A stretch of 64,000 nt of DNA from an uncultured Actinomycetes bacterium (GCA_903838295.1 CAILXX010000004.1:248001-312000); one strand, 5' to 3'. Positions 16,441-26,729 are shown, counted from the stretch's first letter. The notes: generated by a model from the letters alone, not told the origin. Numbers and translations: made by a program.

Positions 16441-17964
16441 ATGACTGATTACATTGCACCAGGTTTACCTGGTAGCAAAGCTGTATTTAAGAGTCGCTAC
16501 GATCATTGGATCGGTGGCAAATATGTAGCACCGTCATCTGGTCAGTACTTTGAAAACGTAACACCAGTAACTGGCAAGGTATTTTGTGAAATCGCTCGCG
16601 GCAATGCCGCTGATATTGATTTGGCACTTGATGCCGCACATAAGGCTGCTCCAGCATGGGGGAAGACATCCTCGACAGCCCGCGCGATTATTTTGAACAA
16701 GATCGCGGATCGCATGGAAGCTAATTTAGAAGCCCTTGCTGTCGCCGAAACATGGGATAACGGCAAACCTATTCGTGAAACCATTAACGCAGACTTACCT
16801 TTGGCAATTGATCATTTCCGTTACTTTGCGGGAGCTATTCGCGCACAAGAGGGTTCGTTGGGTGAGATCGATGATGACACAATTGCATATCACTTCCACG
16901 AGCCACTAGGTGTAGTTGGTCAGATAATTCCTTGGAACTTCCCAATTTTGATGGCTGTCTGGAAACTTGCGCCGGCGCTCGCTGCAGGAAACTGCGTGGT
17001 TTTGAAGCCCGCTGAACAAACTCCTGCCTCCATTTTGTTCTTGATGGATCTCATCCATGATCTACTGCCAGATGGAGTCTTGAATATCGTCAATGGATTT
17101 GGCGTAGAGGCCGGAAAGCCACTCGCATCTTCTCCTCGTATTGCCAAGATCGCATTCACTGGTGAAACAACGACTGGTCGTTTGATCATGCAATATGCAT
17201 CTGAGAACATCATTCCGGTTACCTTGGAACTCGGTGGAAAGAGCCCTAACGTTTTCTTTGCAGATGTTGCAGCCGAAAATGATGCTTTCTACGACAAAGC
17301 ACTCGAAGGTTTTACCTTGTTTGCGTTAAACCAAGGTGAAGTCTGTACCTGTCCATCCCGCGGACTTGTCGATTCCAAAATTTATGACAAGTTCATGGCT
17401 GACGTCACAGCTCGCACCAAGGCAATTAAACAAGGCCATCCACTTGATCTTTCAACAATGATTGGTGCTCAAGCATCAAATGATCAACTTGAAAAGATTC
17501 TTTCTTACCTAGAAATCGGCAAGAAGGAAGGCGCAAAAATTCTTACTGGCGGCACACAAGCCGACTTAGGCGGAGAGTTGTCTGGTGGTTATTACGTAAC
17601 CCCAACAATCTTCGAAGGCAATAACAAGATGCGCATCTTCCAAGAAGAGATCTTTGGACCGGTAGTTTCCGTCACTCCGTTCAGTGGTTTTGACAATGCC
17701 ATGGAGATCGCAAATGACACTCTGTACGGACTTGGTGCTGGAGTTTGGACTCGTGACATGAACACGGCATACCGTGCTGGTCGCGAGATTAAAGCTGGCC
17801 GGGTCTGGACCAACTGCTATCACGCATACCCTGCTGGAGCTGCGTTTGGTGGTTACAAGGCTTCTGGTATCGGTCGAGAGAATCACAAGATGATGCTCGA
17901 TCATTACCAACAAACTAAGAATCTTCTCGTTTCATACAGCCCCAACAAGCTGGGATTCTTTTAA
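16441..17964 (+). CDS. NAD-dependent aldehyde dehydrogenase, acetaldehyde type (ExaC/AcoD-like)
   Basis: Cytoplasmic enzyme that oxidises acetaldehyde and similar aldehydes to the acid. The 507 residues match the ExaC/AldB group: start with [12 protein letters not shown], cofactor segment [19 protein letters not shown], general-base Glu in [12 protein letters not shown], and catalytic Cys302 in [11 protein letters not shown]. The next gene encodes DUF779, a constant partner of this group. In related actinobacteria lexA-LysM-nrdR are adjacent, so this pair looks inserted between LysM and nrdR. AGGGAGCG precedes the ATG. Confidence 0.93.
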   Translation: MTDYIAPGLPGSKAVFKSRYDHWIGGKYVAPSSGQYFENVTPVTGKVFCEIARGNAADIDLALDAAHKAAPAWGKTSSTARAIILNKIADRMEANLEALAVAETWDNGKPIRETINADLPLAIDHFRYFAGAIRAQEGSLGEIDDDTIAYHFHEPLGVVGQIIPWNFPILMAVWKLAPALAAGNCVVLKPAEQTPASILFLMDLIHDLLPDGVLNIVNGFGVEAGKPLASSPRIAKIAFTGETTTGRLIMQYASENIIPVTLELGGKSPNVFFADVAAENDAFYDKALEGFTLFALNQGEVCTCPSRGLVDSKIYDKFMADVTARTKAIKQGHPLDLSTMIGAQASNDQLEKILSYLEIGKKEGAKILTGGTQADLGGELSGGYYVTPTIFEGNNKMRIFQEEIFGPVVSVTPFSGFDNAMEIANDTLYGLGAGVWTRDMNTAYRAGREIKAGRVWTNCYHAYPAGAAFGGYKASGIGRENHKMMLDHYQQTKNLLVSYSPNKLGFF

Positions 17965-18003
17965 GATTCTGTTTAACCGATAACGTTACAAAGGAAGTGA
18001 GTT

Positions 18004-18405
18004 GTGGAGACCCCGTCGCGAGTTGAAGTCACCGAAGAAGCAGCAGTTTTGCTGCGTAAACTTCGTGGAAGTCACGGACCGCTGATGTTTCATCAATCAG
18101 GCGGTTGTTGCGACGGGTCTTCTCCAATGTGCTACCCGGCTGGTGAATTTAAAGTTGGTGGCCAAGATGTTTTATTGCAGGAATTAATAGTTGCAGGAAT
18201 TAGCGAACCCATCGGATTTTGGATGTCGGCCTCTCAATTCGAATATTGGAAACACACGCACTTAACCGTTGATGTTGTTAACGGCCGGGGCGGAGGCTTC
18301 TCGATTGAAAGCCCCGAAGGTAAACGATTCTTGATTCGCTCGCGTCTATTCACGGACCAGGAATGGGCGATTTTAGAGAACGCTCCAATAGCGACCGGAG
18401 CCTGA
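18004..18405 (+). CDS. DUF779 protein, partner of the aldehyde dehydrogenase
   Basis: 133-residue protein of the DUF779 family. It has the conserved cysteine block HQSGGCCDGSSPMCYP (about residues 31-46), likely to bind a metal or thiol adduct. Family members lie next to ExaC-type aldehyde dehydrogenases and their biochemical role is unknown. GTG 18004 is chosen because AAAGGAAG stands just before it. The 39-base gap after the dehydrogenase suggests a single transcript. Confidence 0.9.
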   Translation: METPSRVEVTEEAAVLLRKLRGSHGPLMFHQSGGCCDGSSPMCYPAGEFKVGGQDVLLQELIVAGISEPIGFWMSASQFEYWKHTHLTVDVVNGRGGGFSIESPEGKRFLIRSRLFTDQEWAILENAPIATGA

Positions 18406-18613
18406 GCAGGACTTTTAAGGCAATTCTCGGAATTCATCAAGACACGCCGATAGACCTCCTCAGAACCCTAAAGTGTGGGTGTACGGTTGGCACAACATCT
18501 AGGGGTCAACTGCGATTTAAGTTCCATAAGTTGTGGTTTTCCACTAATGTCAGCCCTTCACGGTAGAAATGCCGTTATAACCACAAACTGAACTACATGA
18601 GGAGCAATACCCA

Positions 18614-19138
18614 ATGATCTGCCCATTCTGTCGCCACGATGACTCTCGAGTCGTCGATTCTCGGCCAGCAGAAGAAGGCACACTTATCCGCCGCCGCCGC
18701 GAATGTACGGAGTGTGGTCGTCGTTTTACGACCTCTGAGACATCGGTCTTATTGATCATCAAGCGTTCAGGTGCAACAGAGCCATTTAGCCGCGAAAAAG
18801 TCATCAATGGCGTCCGCAAGGCATGCCAGGGCCGTCCGGTGGATGCCGATGATTTAGCTCTTTTGGCCCAGCGAGTAGAGGAAGCACTTCGAGCAGATGG
18901 CCAAGCAGAAGTAGAAGCTCAAGAAGTCGGAATGGCAATCCTCGCGCCACTCCGAGAACTCGACGAGGTCGCCTACCTGAGATATGCCTCTGTATACCGT
19001 AACTTCGCTTCCTTAGAAGATTTCGAAGGTGAGATCGCACTTCTCCGCGCGGCACCTTCAAGCCAGACCATGAAATACCCAACCGCCCCAGTTGGTGCAA
19101 CAAAAAACGACGCAGCACTTACATCAGCATCTAAATAA
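18614..19138 (+). CDS. nrdR: NrdR, repressor of ribonucleotide reductase genes
   Basis: Senses ATP/dATP and represses ribonucleotide reductase operons. The 174 residues hold the zinc ribbon (Cys3, Cys6, Cys31, Cys34: CPFC and CTEC) followed by an ATP-cone domain (about 49-139, with [19 protein letters not shown]). It is 12 bases ahead of nrdJ, its natural target. The 208-base upstream region contains half-sites resembling NrdR boxes (CACAACAT near 18491 and AGTTGTGG near 18529) but no clean pair, so I do not mark an operator. The tail after residue 145 is variable and probably disordered. Confidence 0.96.
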   Translation: MICPFCRHDDSRVVDSRPAEEGTLIRRRRECTECGRRFTTSETSVLLIIKRSGATEPFSREKVINGVRKACQGRPVDADDLALLAQRVEEALRADGQAEVEAQEVGMAILAPLRELDEVAYLRYASVYRNFASLEDFEGEIALLRAAPSSQTMKYPTAPVGATKNDAALTSASK

Positions 19139-19150
19139 GGAGAACTACGC

Positions 19151-21982
19151 ATGTCAATTGTCGACCGCCCATCTAAGGCTTCCGAATCTACAAAGAAGTC
19201 TTTGGGTAAGGGTTTAACTATCGAACGCATCTATACAACGGCAGGCGTTCATCCCTACGACGAAGTGACATGGGAGCGCCGCGATGTTGTCCAGACCAAC
19301 TGGAAATCCGGCGAAGTGATCTTCGAACAAAAAGGCGTTGAGTATGCAGACTTCTGGTCAGTCAATGCATCCACCATCGTTACAACAAAGTACTTTCGCG
19401 GGGCTGTGGGATACGAAAACCGAGAGTGGTCTCTTAAGCAGGTCATCGATCGCGTCGTATTGACCTACACCAAAGCCGGTAAAGAATTTGGATACTTTGC
19501 AACTGATGCTGATGCAGAAGTCTTTGAACACGAACTTACCTGGATGCTTTTGCACCAAGTTTTCTCATTTAACTCACCAGTCTGGTTCAACGTTGGAACT
19601 AATGCACCTCAACAAGTAAGTGCATGTTTTATTTTGTCTGTTGATGACACCATGGATTCCATTCTCAACTGGTACCGCGAAGAGGGAATGATTTTCAAGG
19701 GCGGATCTGGTGCTGGACTAAACTTGTCTCGCATCCGTTCGTCAAAGGAATTGCTCAAATCCGGCGGAACCGCATCGGGCCCTGTCTCATTTATGCGCGG
19801 CGCGGATGCATCTGCAGGAACTATCAAGTCAGGCGGTGCTACACGTCGCGCGGCCAAGATGGTCGTGCTTGATGTTGATCATCCAGATATCGAAGAATTC
19901 ATCGAAACCAAGGTCCGTGAAGAGGACAAGATCCGTGCACTTCGGGATGCTGGATTCGATATGGATCTTGGTGGCAAGGACATCATTTCGGTTCAATATC
20001 AGAACGCAAACAACTCGGTTCGAGTATCAGATAAGTTCATGCGGGCATACGAGAACAACGAAGATTTTGGTTTAGTCGGTCGCGCATCAGGTGAAGTTAT
20101 CGAAACCGTCGAAGCTCGTAAGTTGTTCCGTAAGATGGCAGAAGCCGCATGGGCTTGCGCCGATCCAGGAATTCAATATGACGACACCATCAATGAATGG
20201 CATACAAACCCAGAGACAGGTCGCATTAATGCGTCTAACCCTTGCTCTGAATATATGTCGCTAGATAACTCTTCATGTAACTTGGCATCGCTTAATTTGC
20301 TCAAGTTCTTGCAGGGGAATGGCTCCTTTGATGCTAAGACATTTGTGAAGGCAACAGAGTTGATCATCACTGCGATGGATATTTCTATCTGCTTCGCTGA
20401 TTTCCCAACAGAGCCAATTGGAGTAACAACTCGCGATTACCGTCAACTAGGAATCGGCTATGCAAATCTTGGTGCGCTTTTGATGGCATCTGGTCTTGCC
20501 TATGATTCAGATGGTGGCCGTCAGCTTGCTGGTGCAATTACATCTTTGATGACTGGTACTTCCTACCGTCGTTCAGCAGAACTTGCAGGGATAGTTGGAC
20601 CTTATGCCGGTTTTGCCCGCAACGCAGCGGCTCACACCCGCGTTATGCAGAAGCACACCAATGCATCAGCATCTGCTCGCTCTGTCACAACTCTAGATTC
20701 AGATGTCTGGGCCGTTGCAAATTCAGAGTGGACAAAGTGCCTTGAGATTGGTGCAAAGAATGGCTGGCGCAACGCGCAGGCATCGGTTCTTGCCCCAACC
20801 GGAACTATCGGCTTGATGATGGATTGCGATACAACAGGTATCGAGCCAGACCTTGCTCTAGTTAAGTTTAAGAAGCTTGTTGGCGGTGGCTCAATGCAGA
20901 TCGTCAATCAGACAATTCCAATGGCTCTTCGTAAGCTTGGCTATGCAGAAGAGACTGTAGAAGCAATCGTTGAATACATTTCAGCAAACGGAAATGTTAT
21001 TGATGCTCCTGGCCTAAAGACCGAGCACTATGACATCTTTGATTGCGCGATGGGTATCCGCTCGATCAGCGCTATGGGCCACGTCCATATGATGGCTGCC
21101 TGTCAGCCATTCTTGTCTGGTGCTATCTCTAAGACAGTTAACCTGCCTTCTGACGCGACCGTAGAAGAGATCGAAGAGGTTTACTACGAAGGATGGAAGC
21201 TTGGACTTAAGGCTCTCGCCGTCTATCGCGATAACTGCAAGGTCGGACAACCATTATCAGATGGCAAGGGCGAAAATAAGGGTACAGATTCCAACATCTC
21301 TGCGAGCCCAGTACATCCAGAACGGAAGCGTCTACCAAAGTCACGTCCATCAATCACAACTAGCTTCGCTGTCGGTGGTGCTGAGGGTTACATGACTGCT
21401 GGTGCATATGCAGATGGTGCTCTTGGCGAAGTCTTCTTAAAGCTCGGCAAGCAAGGTTCAACTCTTGCTGGCGTAATGGACGCATTCTCCATCGCGGTAT
21501 CGATCGGTCTTCAATACGGAGTACCACTAGAGACCTTCGTTGAGAAATTCACCAATTTACGTTTCGAACCTGCAGGCATGACAGATGATGCTGATATTCG
21601 TATCGCACAATCGATGATGGATTACATCTTCCGTCGCTTGGCGCTCGATTATTTGCCATTCGAGACTCGTTCAGCGATGGGCTTGTACACATCATCAGAG
21701 CGCGCACGCGCCTTGGAATCTGGTGATTACACACCAGATACTCCTGTAGCAGTTGCTCCTCAAGCAGCAGTTGCTCCAGTAAGTAAGCCAACAACTGTGA
21801 AGATCGAAGCAAAACCTGCAGATAGTGGACTTAGTGGAGTTGGATCCTCGATGGAGCTCTTCGAAAAGATGAGCGGACAATCCTCTGATGCACCACTCTG
21901 CATGACCTGTGGTGTCAAAATGCGTATGGCTGGTTCTTGCTTCGTCTGTGAAGGTTGTGGCAATACCTCTGGTTGTTCATGA
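19151..21982 (+). CDS. nrdJ: Ribonucleotide reductase, class II, adenosylcobalamin-dependent
   Basis: Reduces ribonucleotides to deoxyribonucleotides using adenosylcobalamin to make the thiyl radical, so no oxygen or small subunit is needed. The 943 residues show the class II core: FNSPVWFNVG, GGSGAGLNLSRIRSS, the active-site strand NPCSEYMSLDNSSCNLASLN with the thiyl cysteine, and LAPTGTIGLMMDCDTTGIEPD. A cysteine-rich tail (CMTCGVKM then CFVCEGCG) fits the redox-shuttle end of the family. No other reductase gene is visible in the window, and no B12 riboswitch precedes it. It is co-directional with nrdR, 12 bases apart. Confidence 0.97.
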   Translation: MSIVDRPSKASESTKKSLGKGLTIERIYTTAGVHPYDEVTWERRDVVQTNWKSGEVIFEQKGVEYADFWSVNASTIVTTKYFRGAVGYENREWSLKQVIDRVVLTYTKAGKEFGYFATDADAEVFEHELTWMLLHQVFSFNSPVWFNVGTNAPQQVSACFILSVDDTMDSILNWYREEGMIFKGGSGAGLNLSRIRSSKELLKSGGTASGPVSFMRGADASAGTIKSGGATRRAAKMVVLDVDHPDIEEFIETKVREEDKIRALRDAGFDMDLGGKDIISVQYQNANNSVRVSDKFMRAYENNEDFGLVGRASGEVIETVEARKLFRKMAEAAWACADPGIQYDDTINEWHTNPETGRINASNPCSEYMSLDNSSCNLASLNLLKFLQGNGSFDAKTFVKATELIITAMDISICFADFPTEPIGVTTRDYRQLGIGYANLGALLMASGLAYDSDGGRQLAGAITSLMTGTSYRRSAELAGIVGPYAGFARNAAAHTRVMQKHTNASASARSVTTLDSDVWAVANSEWTKCLEIGAKNGWRNAQASVLAPTGTIGLMMDCDTTGIEPDLALVKFKKLVGGGSMQIVNQTIPMALRKLGYAEETVEAIVEYISANGNVIDAPGLKTEHYDIFDCAMGIRSISAMGHVHMMAACQPFLSGAISKTVNLPSDATVEEIEEVYYEGWKLGLKALAVYRDNCKVGQPLSDGKGENKGTDSNISASPVHPERKRLPKSRPSITTSFAVGGAEGYMTAGAYADGALGEVFLKLGKQGSTLAGVMDAFSIAVSIGLQYGVPLETFVEKFTNLRFEPAGMTDDADIRIAQSMMDYIFRRLALDYLPFETRSAMGLYTSSERARALESGDYTPDTPVAVAPQAAVAPVSKPTTVKIEAKPADSGLSGVGSSMELFEKMSGQSSDAPLCMTCGVKMRMAGSCFVCEGCGNTSGCS

Positions 21983-21993
21983 TCTAAAAAGTA

Positions 21994-23313
21994 CTAATTT
22001 TTCCTTAGTGCTTTTCGGATTAATTCCAACGCTGTCTTAACTCGCGCTTCATAACCGCGAGTTGTTGGATGGTAATACTCGGTACCCACAAGCGAGTCAG
22101 GTAAATACTGTTGTTCCGCTACGCCTGAAGATAAATCGTGTGGGTAGATGTATGAGTGTGATTCTCTTTCAGCGCTCTCTTTCCGGTCCCGGAGAGCGCC
22201 TGAATGCTCGTCTCGCATATGTGGCGGCACCGGTCCACCCTTGGATGCCCGCAGGTCGTTAATGGCGGCTTCAATCGCAAGGTATGCAGCATTCGATTTC
22301 GGTGCGCACGCCAGGTAGGTCACGGCTTCGGCAAGAATGATTCTTGCTTCTGGCATTCCCACAAGTGCAACAGCTTGGGCGGCAGCCACCGCCACTGTTA
22401 GCGCGCTTGGATCTGCCAGGCCGACATCTTCACTCGCGCTGATCATTACTCGTCGTGCAATGAATCGTGGATCCTCTCCTGCTTCTAACATTCGTGCCAA
22501 ATAGTGCAATGCTGCATCGACATCAGAGCCTCTAATGCTTTTAATAAATGCACTTGCAACGTCATAATGATTATCGCCACCACGGTCATAATTTTCGATT
22601 ACTCGATCAACTGCATGACTTAAAACATCTGGAGTGATATCACCGCTGGAAGCTCCGGCTGCCGCTTCAAGATATGTAAGCGCGCGACGCGCATCACCGG
22701 CCGCTAGTCGGACTAAAGAGTCAGATGCTTCTGGCGTAATGGTGAATTCATTATTAAGGCCACGTGCGTCGCTAATAGCTCGATTGATCAGGGTGGCGAT
22801 GTCAGCGTCAGATATACGACGCAACGTTAAAACGATCGATCGTGAAAGCAGGGGAGAAATGATTGAGAATGATGGGTTTTCGGTAGTTGCAGCTACTAGC
22901 GTGACCCACCTGTGCTCTACTCCGGGAAGCAGCGCATCCTGCTGAGCTTTAGAAAAGCGATGGACTTCGTCTATAAAAAGGACGGTCTCCCGTCCTTCCT
23001 TGGCCATACGGTCTTCTGCTTCACTCAAGACTTCTCGGACTTGGGCAACTCCAGAACTTACGGCAGAGAGTTCGACAAAAATGCGTGATTCAGAGCGCGC
23101 AATCATTTTGGCGAGAGTTGTTTTTCCGCTTCCCGGAGGTCCGTAGAGCAGCACGCTGGTGATGTGTTTCTCTTCACCAGTTATTAACCGTGCCAGGGGA
23201 GAACCAGATTGAAGTAAATGTTGCTGACCAAGAAGTTCTTGGATATTGGCAGGACGGAGTCGGACAGCCAATGGCGCTGACAAATCACCTGCGCTAGTTA
23301 TGTCCATTTTCAT
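21994..23313 (-). CDS. rarA: Replication-associated recombination protein A (RarA/MgsA)
   Basis: AAA+ ATPase acting at stalled replication forks, of the MgsA/WHIP type. The 439 residues start with a family-typical stretch (PLAVRLRPANIQELLGQQHLL) and carry Walker A GPPGSGKT (58-65), Walker B FIDEVHRF (about 113-120), a sensor region (VAATTENPSFSI) and the C-terminal MgsA tetramer domain ending in YIYPHDL and RGYEARV. It converges on nrdJ with only 11 bases between them and no visible terminator. Confidence 0.95.
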   Translation of the reverse strand: MKMDITSAGDLSAPLAVRLRPANIQELLGQQHLLQSGSPLARLITGEEKHITSVLLYGPPGSGKTTLAKMIARSESRIFVELSAVSSGVAQVREVLSEAEDRMAKEGRETVLFIDEVHRFSKAQQDALLPGVEHRWVTLVAATTENPSFSIISPLLSRSIVLTLRRISDADIATLINRAISDARGLNNEFTITPEASDSLVRLAAGDARRALTYLEAAAGASSGDITPDVLSHAVDRVIENYDRGGDNHYDVASAFIKSIRGSDVDAALHYLARMLEAGEDPRFIARRVMISASEDVGLADPSALTVAVAAAQAVALVGMPEARIILAEAVTYLACAPKSNAAYLAIEAAINDLRASKGGPVPPHMRDEHSGALRDRKESAERESHSYIYPHDLSSGVAEQQYLPDSLVGTEYYHPTTRGYEARVKTALELIRKALRKN

Positions 23314-23414
23314 CCCGCCTCGTAAACCATAACTCTACTGGCCTATCCGTGCTTTAATCATAAGTATCTTGTGGAAAGCAAAGGAATGCGAGCAGCAACC
23401 GATAGGGTCGCCAC

Positions 23415-25439
23415 ATGGGCGCGAAGAAGAACCAACAGATGAAATTGGTTGGCGAAGCCTTGGATGCTGCTGTTAAAGCCATTGGTGGCGAACCTCGCGA
23501 AGGCCAGATTCAGATGGCTGAAGCGGTGGCCAACGCCTTGACGGATAGGCACCATCTTTTGGTGCAGGCGGGTACGGGTACCGGAAAATCTTTGGCATAT
23601 CTCGTGCCAGCGTTAGTTCATGGCAAGAAAGTACTTGTTGCAACAGCGACTCTTGCATTGCAACGGCAGCTCGTCGAACGCGATTTACCAAAGATTAAAC
23701 CGGCGTTAGAAAAAGTACTAAAACGTGAGTTGTCCTTTGCTGTTTATAAAGGTGTGGGTAATTACTTATGTCTGCAGAAGATGAATGGCGCAGAGCAAGA
23801 TCCAGATGGTGATGTATTAATGGAGATAGGAACATTAGAGAAGGATCAAAAACGGCTAAAAGCATGGGCTGTTAGTCCTGGTGCATCCGGGGATAGGGAT
23901 GATGCCCCGGATGTCGACCGTCGCGTTTGGCAAGCAAATTCGGTCTCTGGCCGTGAATGCATTGGCAAAGATGATTGTGCTTTTGGGAGTCAATGCTTTG
24001 CGATTGCCGCAAAGGCAAAGGCGCAGACTGCCGATGTGGTTGTCACTAACCACACGCTCCTGGCCATCGAAATTGTGGATTCGCATCAGATATTGCCCGA
24101 ACGTGACGCGGTGATCTTGGATGAGGCGCACGAATTTATGGACCGTACGACCCAGGCTGTTACCCAAGAACTAACAGCTGCTGGGGTCGAGCGTGCTGCA
24201 AAGATGGCCGCGAAACATTTACCAGGTAAGGCATCAATAGCCTTTGGCAAGGCTGCAGATGAATTTGCCGAGGCGCTCGCAGATTTTGCATCGGATGTTA
24301 GAAACGATTCGACAAAGGCTGGCAGACTTCCAGAACTTCCTAAACAATTAGAATCTCCAATCCGCAAAGTAAAGGAGTCCTCGGCCGCGGTAATTGCGCT
24401 CATAAACGCGGATTCGGAAGTAATTGATCCAGATTCGATGGCACAGCGGGCGCGAGTAAAAGGTGCCACGAACGAGGTGCAGACAATCGCAAGCAAGATG
24501 TTGCGACCTGGCTCTCATCAAGTAATGTGGTTCGAACCAATCTTTTCGACACTTTATATGGCACCACTTGAAGTGTCCGATGTGTTACGAAGGAATTTAT
24601 TGACGGAATCACCAGTTATCGCTACATCTGCAACACTGACTATCGGCAAATCCTTCGATGCAATCGCCAAATCCATTGGTTTTGTCGTTGGACAGGATAT
24701 CGCTGAAGATGAAGACGAAGGTAAAGGCGCTATAGATCCAGCTAATGTGCAGATGTTAGATGTTGGATCACCCTTTGATTTTGCGTCACAAGGAATGTTG
24801 TATCTGCCTCGTCACCTAGCAGAACCAGGAAGAGACGGACCGGCGAAGGATGCCCTGACTGAACTTGGCGAACTTATCGAAGCCGCTGGTGGTCGTACAT
24901 TGGCTCTCTTCTCTTCTTGGCGTGGAGTAGAGATGGCCGACGAGCACTTGCGCCGAGTATTAGCTGACCTAAAGTTGCCGGTTATTACTCAACGTCGTGG
25001 TGATTCAGTGGGACCGCTTGTTGAAAAATTTGCAAAGGATCCACGATCGATACTGCTGGGCACTATTTCTTTGTGGCAAGGAATCGATGTACCTGGACCC
25101 TCGTGCACCTTGGTAGCGATCGATCGAATTCCATTTCCACGTCCTGACGAACCAGTCATGAGTGCGCGCTCTGCGGAAGCAGATGAAGCAGGTGGAAGTG
25201 GTTTTATGCAGGTTTCCTTACCCCGGGCAGCATTATTATTGGCACAGGGTACGGGACGTTTAATTAGATCCATTGATGATCGTGGCGTAGTCGCAATTCT
25301 TGATTCTCGGATTGTGACAAAACGTTATGGATCTATCCTCTTGAATTCGATGCCGCCATTTTATCGGACAAGTGATGGGGTAGTGGTTAAAGAATCTTTA
25401 AAGCGCTTAGATAAACAGTTCACTGAGCAAGGTGTGTAA
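23415..25439 (+). CDS. DinG/XPD-like ATP-dependent DNA helicase
   Basis: Superfamily 2 helicase of 674 residues, probably 5'-3'. Walker A QAGTGTGKSL lies at about 51-60, the DEAH box is in VILDEAHE, and a late motif (QGTGRLIRSIDDRGVVAILD) closes the helicase core. Four cysteines between motifs Ia and II (CLQKMNG, then SGRECIGKDDCAFGSQC) fit the iron-sulfur cluster of this family. Repair of replication-linked structures is the likely role. It has no LexA box nearby, unlike E. coli dinG. Its last 33 bases overlap the convergent Nudix gene. Confidence 0.92.
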   Translation: MGAKKNQQMKLVGEALDAAVKAIGGEPREGQIQMAEAVANALTDRHHLLVQAGTGTGKSLAYLVPALVHGKKVLVATATLALQRQLVERDLPKIKPALEKVLKRELSFAVYKGVGNYLCLQKMNGAEQDPDGDVLMEIGTLEKDQKRLKAWAVSPGASGDRDDAPDVDRRVWQANSVSGRECIGKDDCAFGSQCFAIAAKAKAQTADVVVTNHTLLAIEIVDSHQILPERDAVILDEAHEFMDRTTQAVTQELTAAGVERAAKMAAKHLPGKASIAFGKAADEFAEALADFASDVRNDSTKAGRLPELPKQLESPIRKVKESSAAVIALINADSEVIDPDSMAQRARVKGATNEVQTIASKMLRPGSHQVMWFEPIFSTLYMAPLEVSDVLRRNLLTESPVIATSATLTIGKSFDAIAKSIGFVVGQDIAEDEDEGKGAIDPANVQMLDVGSPFDFASQGMLYLPRHLAEPGRDGPAKDALTELGELIEAAGGRTLALFSSWRGVEMADEHLRRVLADLKLPVITQRRGDSVGPLVEKFAKDPRSILLGTISLWQGIDVPGPSCTLVAIDRIPFPRPDEPVMSARSAEADEAGGSGFMQVSLPRAALLLAQGTGRLIRSIDDRGVVAILDSRIVTKRYGSILLNSMPPFYRTSDGVVVKESLKRLDKQFTEQGV

Positions 25440-25868
25440 TTCTGGCCAACTGCGCGCAAATGATGGGTGCAGGTTCTTTTTTACTACATCGATAAAGGGA
25501 ATCCACTCAATTTGCTGAGATTCATCGTTCATCTCGTGAGCGATTAGATCCGCTGAAGCCTTCGAAATAATTGTGTCATAACGCCATGGCCCATGATCAT
25601 CCGTAAAGGTATGAACCGGATCAAGTAAATCTGTATCTATCCCTATCTCTTCGTGTGCCTCTCGCTTGGCAGCCTGTATTACAGATTCATGAGAATCGCG
25701 GGCACCGCCAGGAATTCCCCATGTATCGCCGTTGTGTACCCACGGTGCACGATGCTGAAGCAATATTGTTCCGTCTCGGACCAACAATAAACCCGCGGCG
25801 CCGTTGAGACCCCAGTGCTTACTTCCACATGTGCATTCGAGCCAACCATCGCCATCCTTATGTGCCAT
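25407..25868 (-). CDS. Nudix hydrolase
   Basis: 153 residues with a full Nudix box at about 54-77 (GGARDSHESV then REAHEEIGI), so it hydrolyses a nucleoside diphosphate linked to another group with Mg2+. A short N-terminal stretch with CTCGSKHWG precedes the domain. The substrate cannot be told from sequence; a house-cleaning pyrophosphatase is plausible next to DNA-metabolism genes. The 3' end overlaps the helicase gene on the other strand. Confidence 0.92.
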   Translation of the reverse strand: MAHKDGDGWLECTCGSKHWGLNGAAGLLLVRDGTILLQHRAPWVHNGDTWGIPGGARDSHESVIQAAKREAHEEIGIDTDLLDPVHTFTDDHGPWRYDTIISKASADLIAHEMNDESQQIEWIPFIDVVKKNLHPSFARSWPELHTLLSELFI

Positions 25869-25964
25869 ACCCGTAGCGTGGCACTACTTTCCACACTTTT
25901 AAACTATCCACAGATGTGATGTCGAGGGAGTTTTATACAGGGGATCGAGTTCTAATGTCACCAT

Positions 25965-26666
25965 ATGTTCTTAATGGTCGGACTCTTAATGGCGGTCAAC
26001 TGTGCGACCGGTCCATGTCTGCAGGTTTATACCGATCCACTTACAAACCAATTGATCATTACCGCTAATCAGCACGCACCGGGAACGATTGTTGCCCCTA
26101 AGCCACGACCCAAACGCATATACGTTCCTAGACCTAAACCGAAGCCGACCACGTGGATTCCGTACAAGCCAAGACCAACAATTCACAGTACCTATCGAGC
26201 CCCGGTTAAGAAAAAGCCGTCAACGGTCACAAAAGTGGCTAGTGCGGCGATCTCTCTCTCCGATCAGATCACCAAGCTTTTGCCGGGTAGTCAGTTGCTT
26301 TACCAACCCACAAATAATCCTGTCTCTGGCATCCCAATATATTTTTGGAGCGATTCCAATCCTGTTTTCCAAGTCGTGACAGCCATCTTGGGAATTGGTG
26401 TTTCTGTCGCATTGCAACCAACTTTTGTCTGGGATTTTGGTGATGGTGCAACTTTTACAACCAGTAACGCTGGCGGGCCATTTCCAAATGCAACTGTTAC
26501 TCATATCTATAAAACACCGGGGAACTATTCTGTTCGACTTACAATTTCTTGGGCAGGTAGCTGGGCTGCGCAAGGACAAGTACTGCCAGTACTGGGCGGC
26601 GCCATCGTGCAGACAGTGACAACCACCATTTTGGTCGCTCCTGGGCCAACGAATTACACACACTAA
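25965..26666 (+). CDS. PKD-domain protein with a proline/lysine-rich stalk, probably extracellular
   Basis: 233 residues. After a short hydrophobic start comes a Pro/Lys/Arg-rich region (about 45-85, with KPRPKRIYVPRPKPKP), then a PKD-like beta-sandwich (about 120-220) marked by WDFGDG (156-161) and HIYKTPGNYSVRLTISW. PKD domains occur on cell surfaces and mediate binding. An in-frame TAA at 25953 prevents a longer N-terminus, so the export signal is short and has no basic residues, which is unusual. The role is unknown. It is co-directional with the DUF4192 gene 63 bases on. Confidence 0.75.
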   Translation: MFLMVGLLMAVNCATGPCLQVYTDPLTNQLIITANQHAPGTIVAPKPRPKRIYVPRPKPKPTTWIPYKPRPTIHSTYRAPVKKKPSTVTKVASAAISLSDQITKLLPGSQLLYQPTNNPVSGIPIYFWSDSNPVFQVVTAILGIGVSVALQPTFVWDFGDGATFTTSNAGGPFPNATVTHIYKTPGNYSVRLTISWAGSWAAQGQVLPVLGGAIVQTVTTTILVAPGPTNYTH

Positions 26667-26729
26667 AGTTATGCACATTTCTCTGACAGCAGTCATCATT
26701 GTGACACTACTTCGCGCGATCTTTAAGCC

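Noticed and set aside
18406-18613. Cobalamin riboswitch or NrdR box upstream of nrdR-nrdJ
   Set aside because: I find no B12-box-like core and only isolated half-sites of the NrdR pattern.
24086-24496. Antisense open frames over 100 codons inside dinG and similar genes
   Set aside because: They lie opposite clear conserved genes and show no recognisable domain or ribosome site; they are by-products of codon use.
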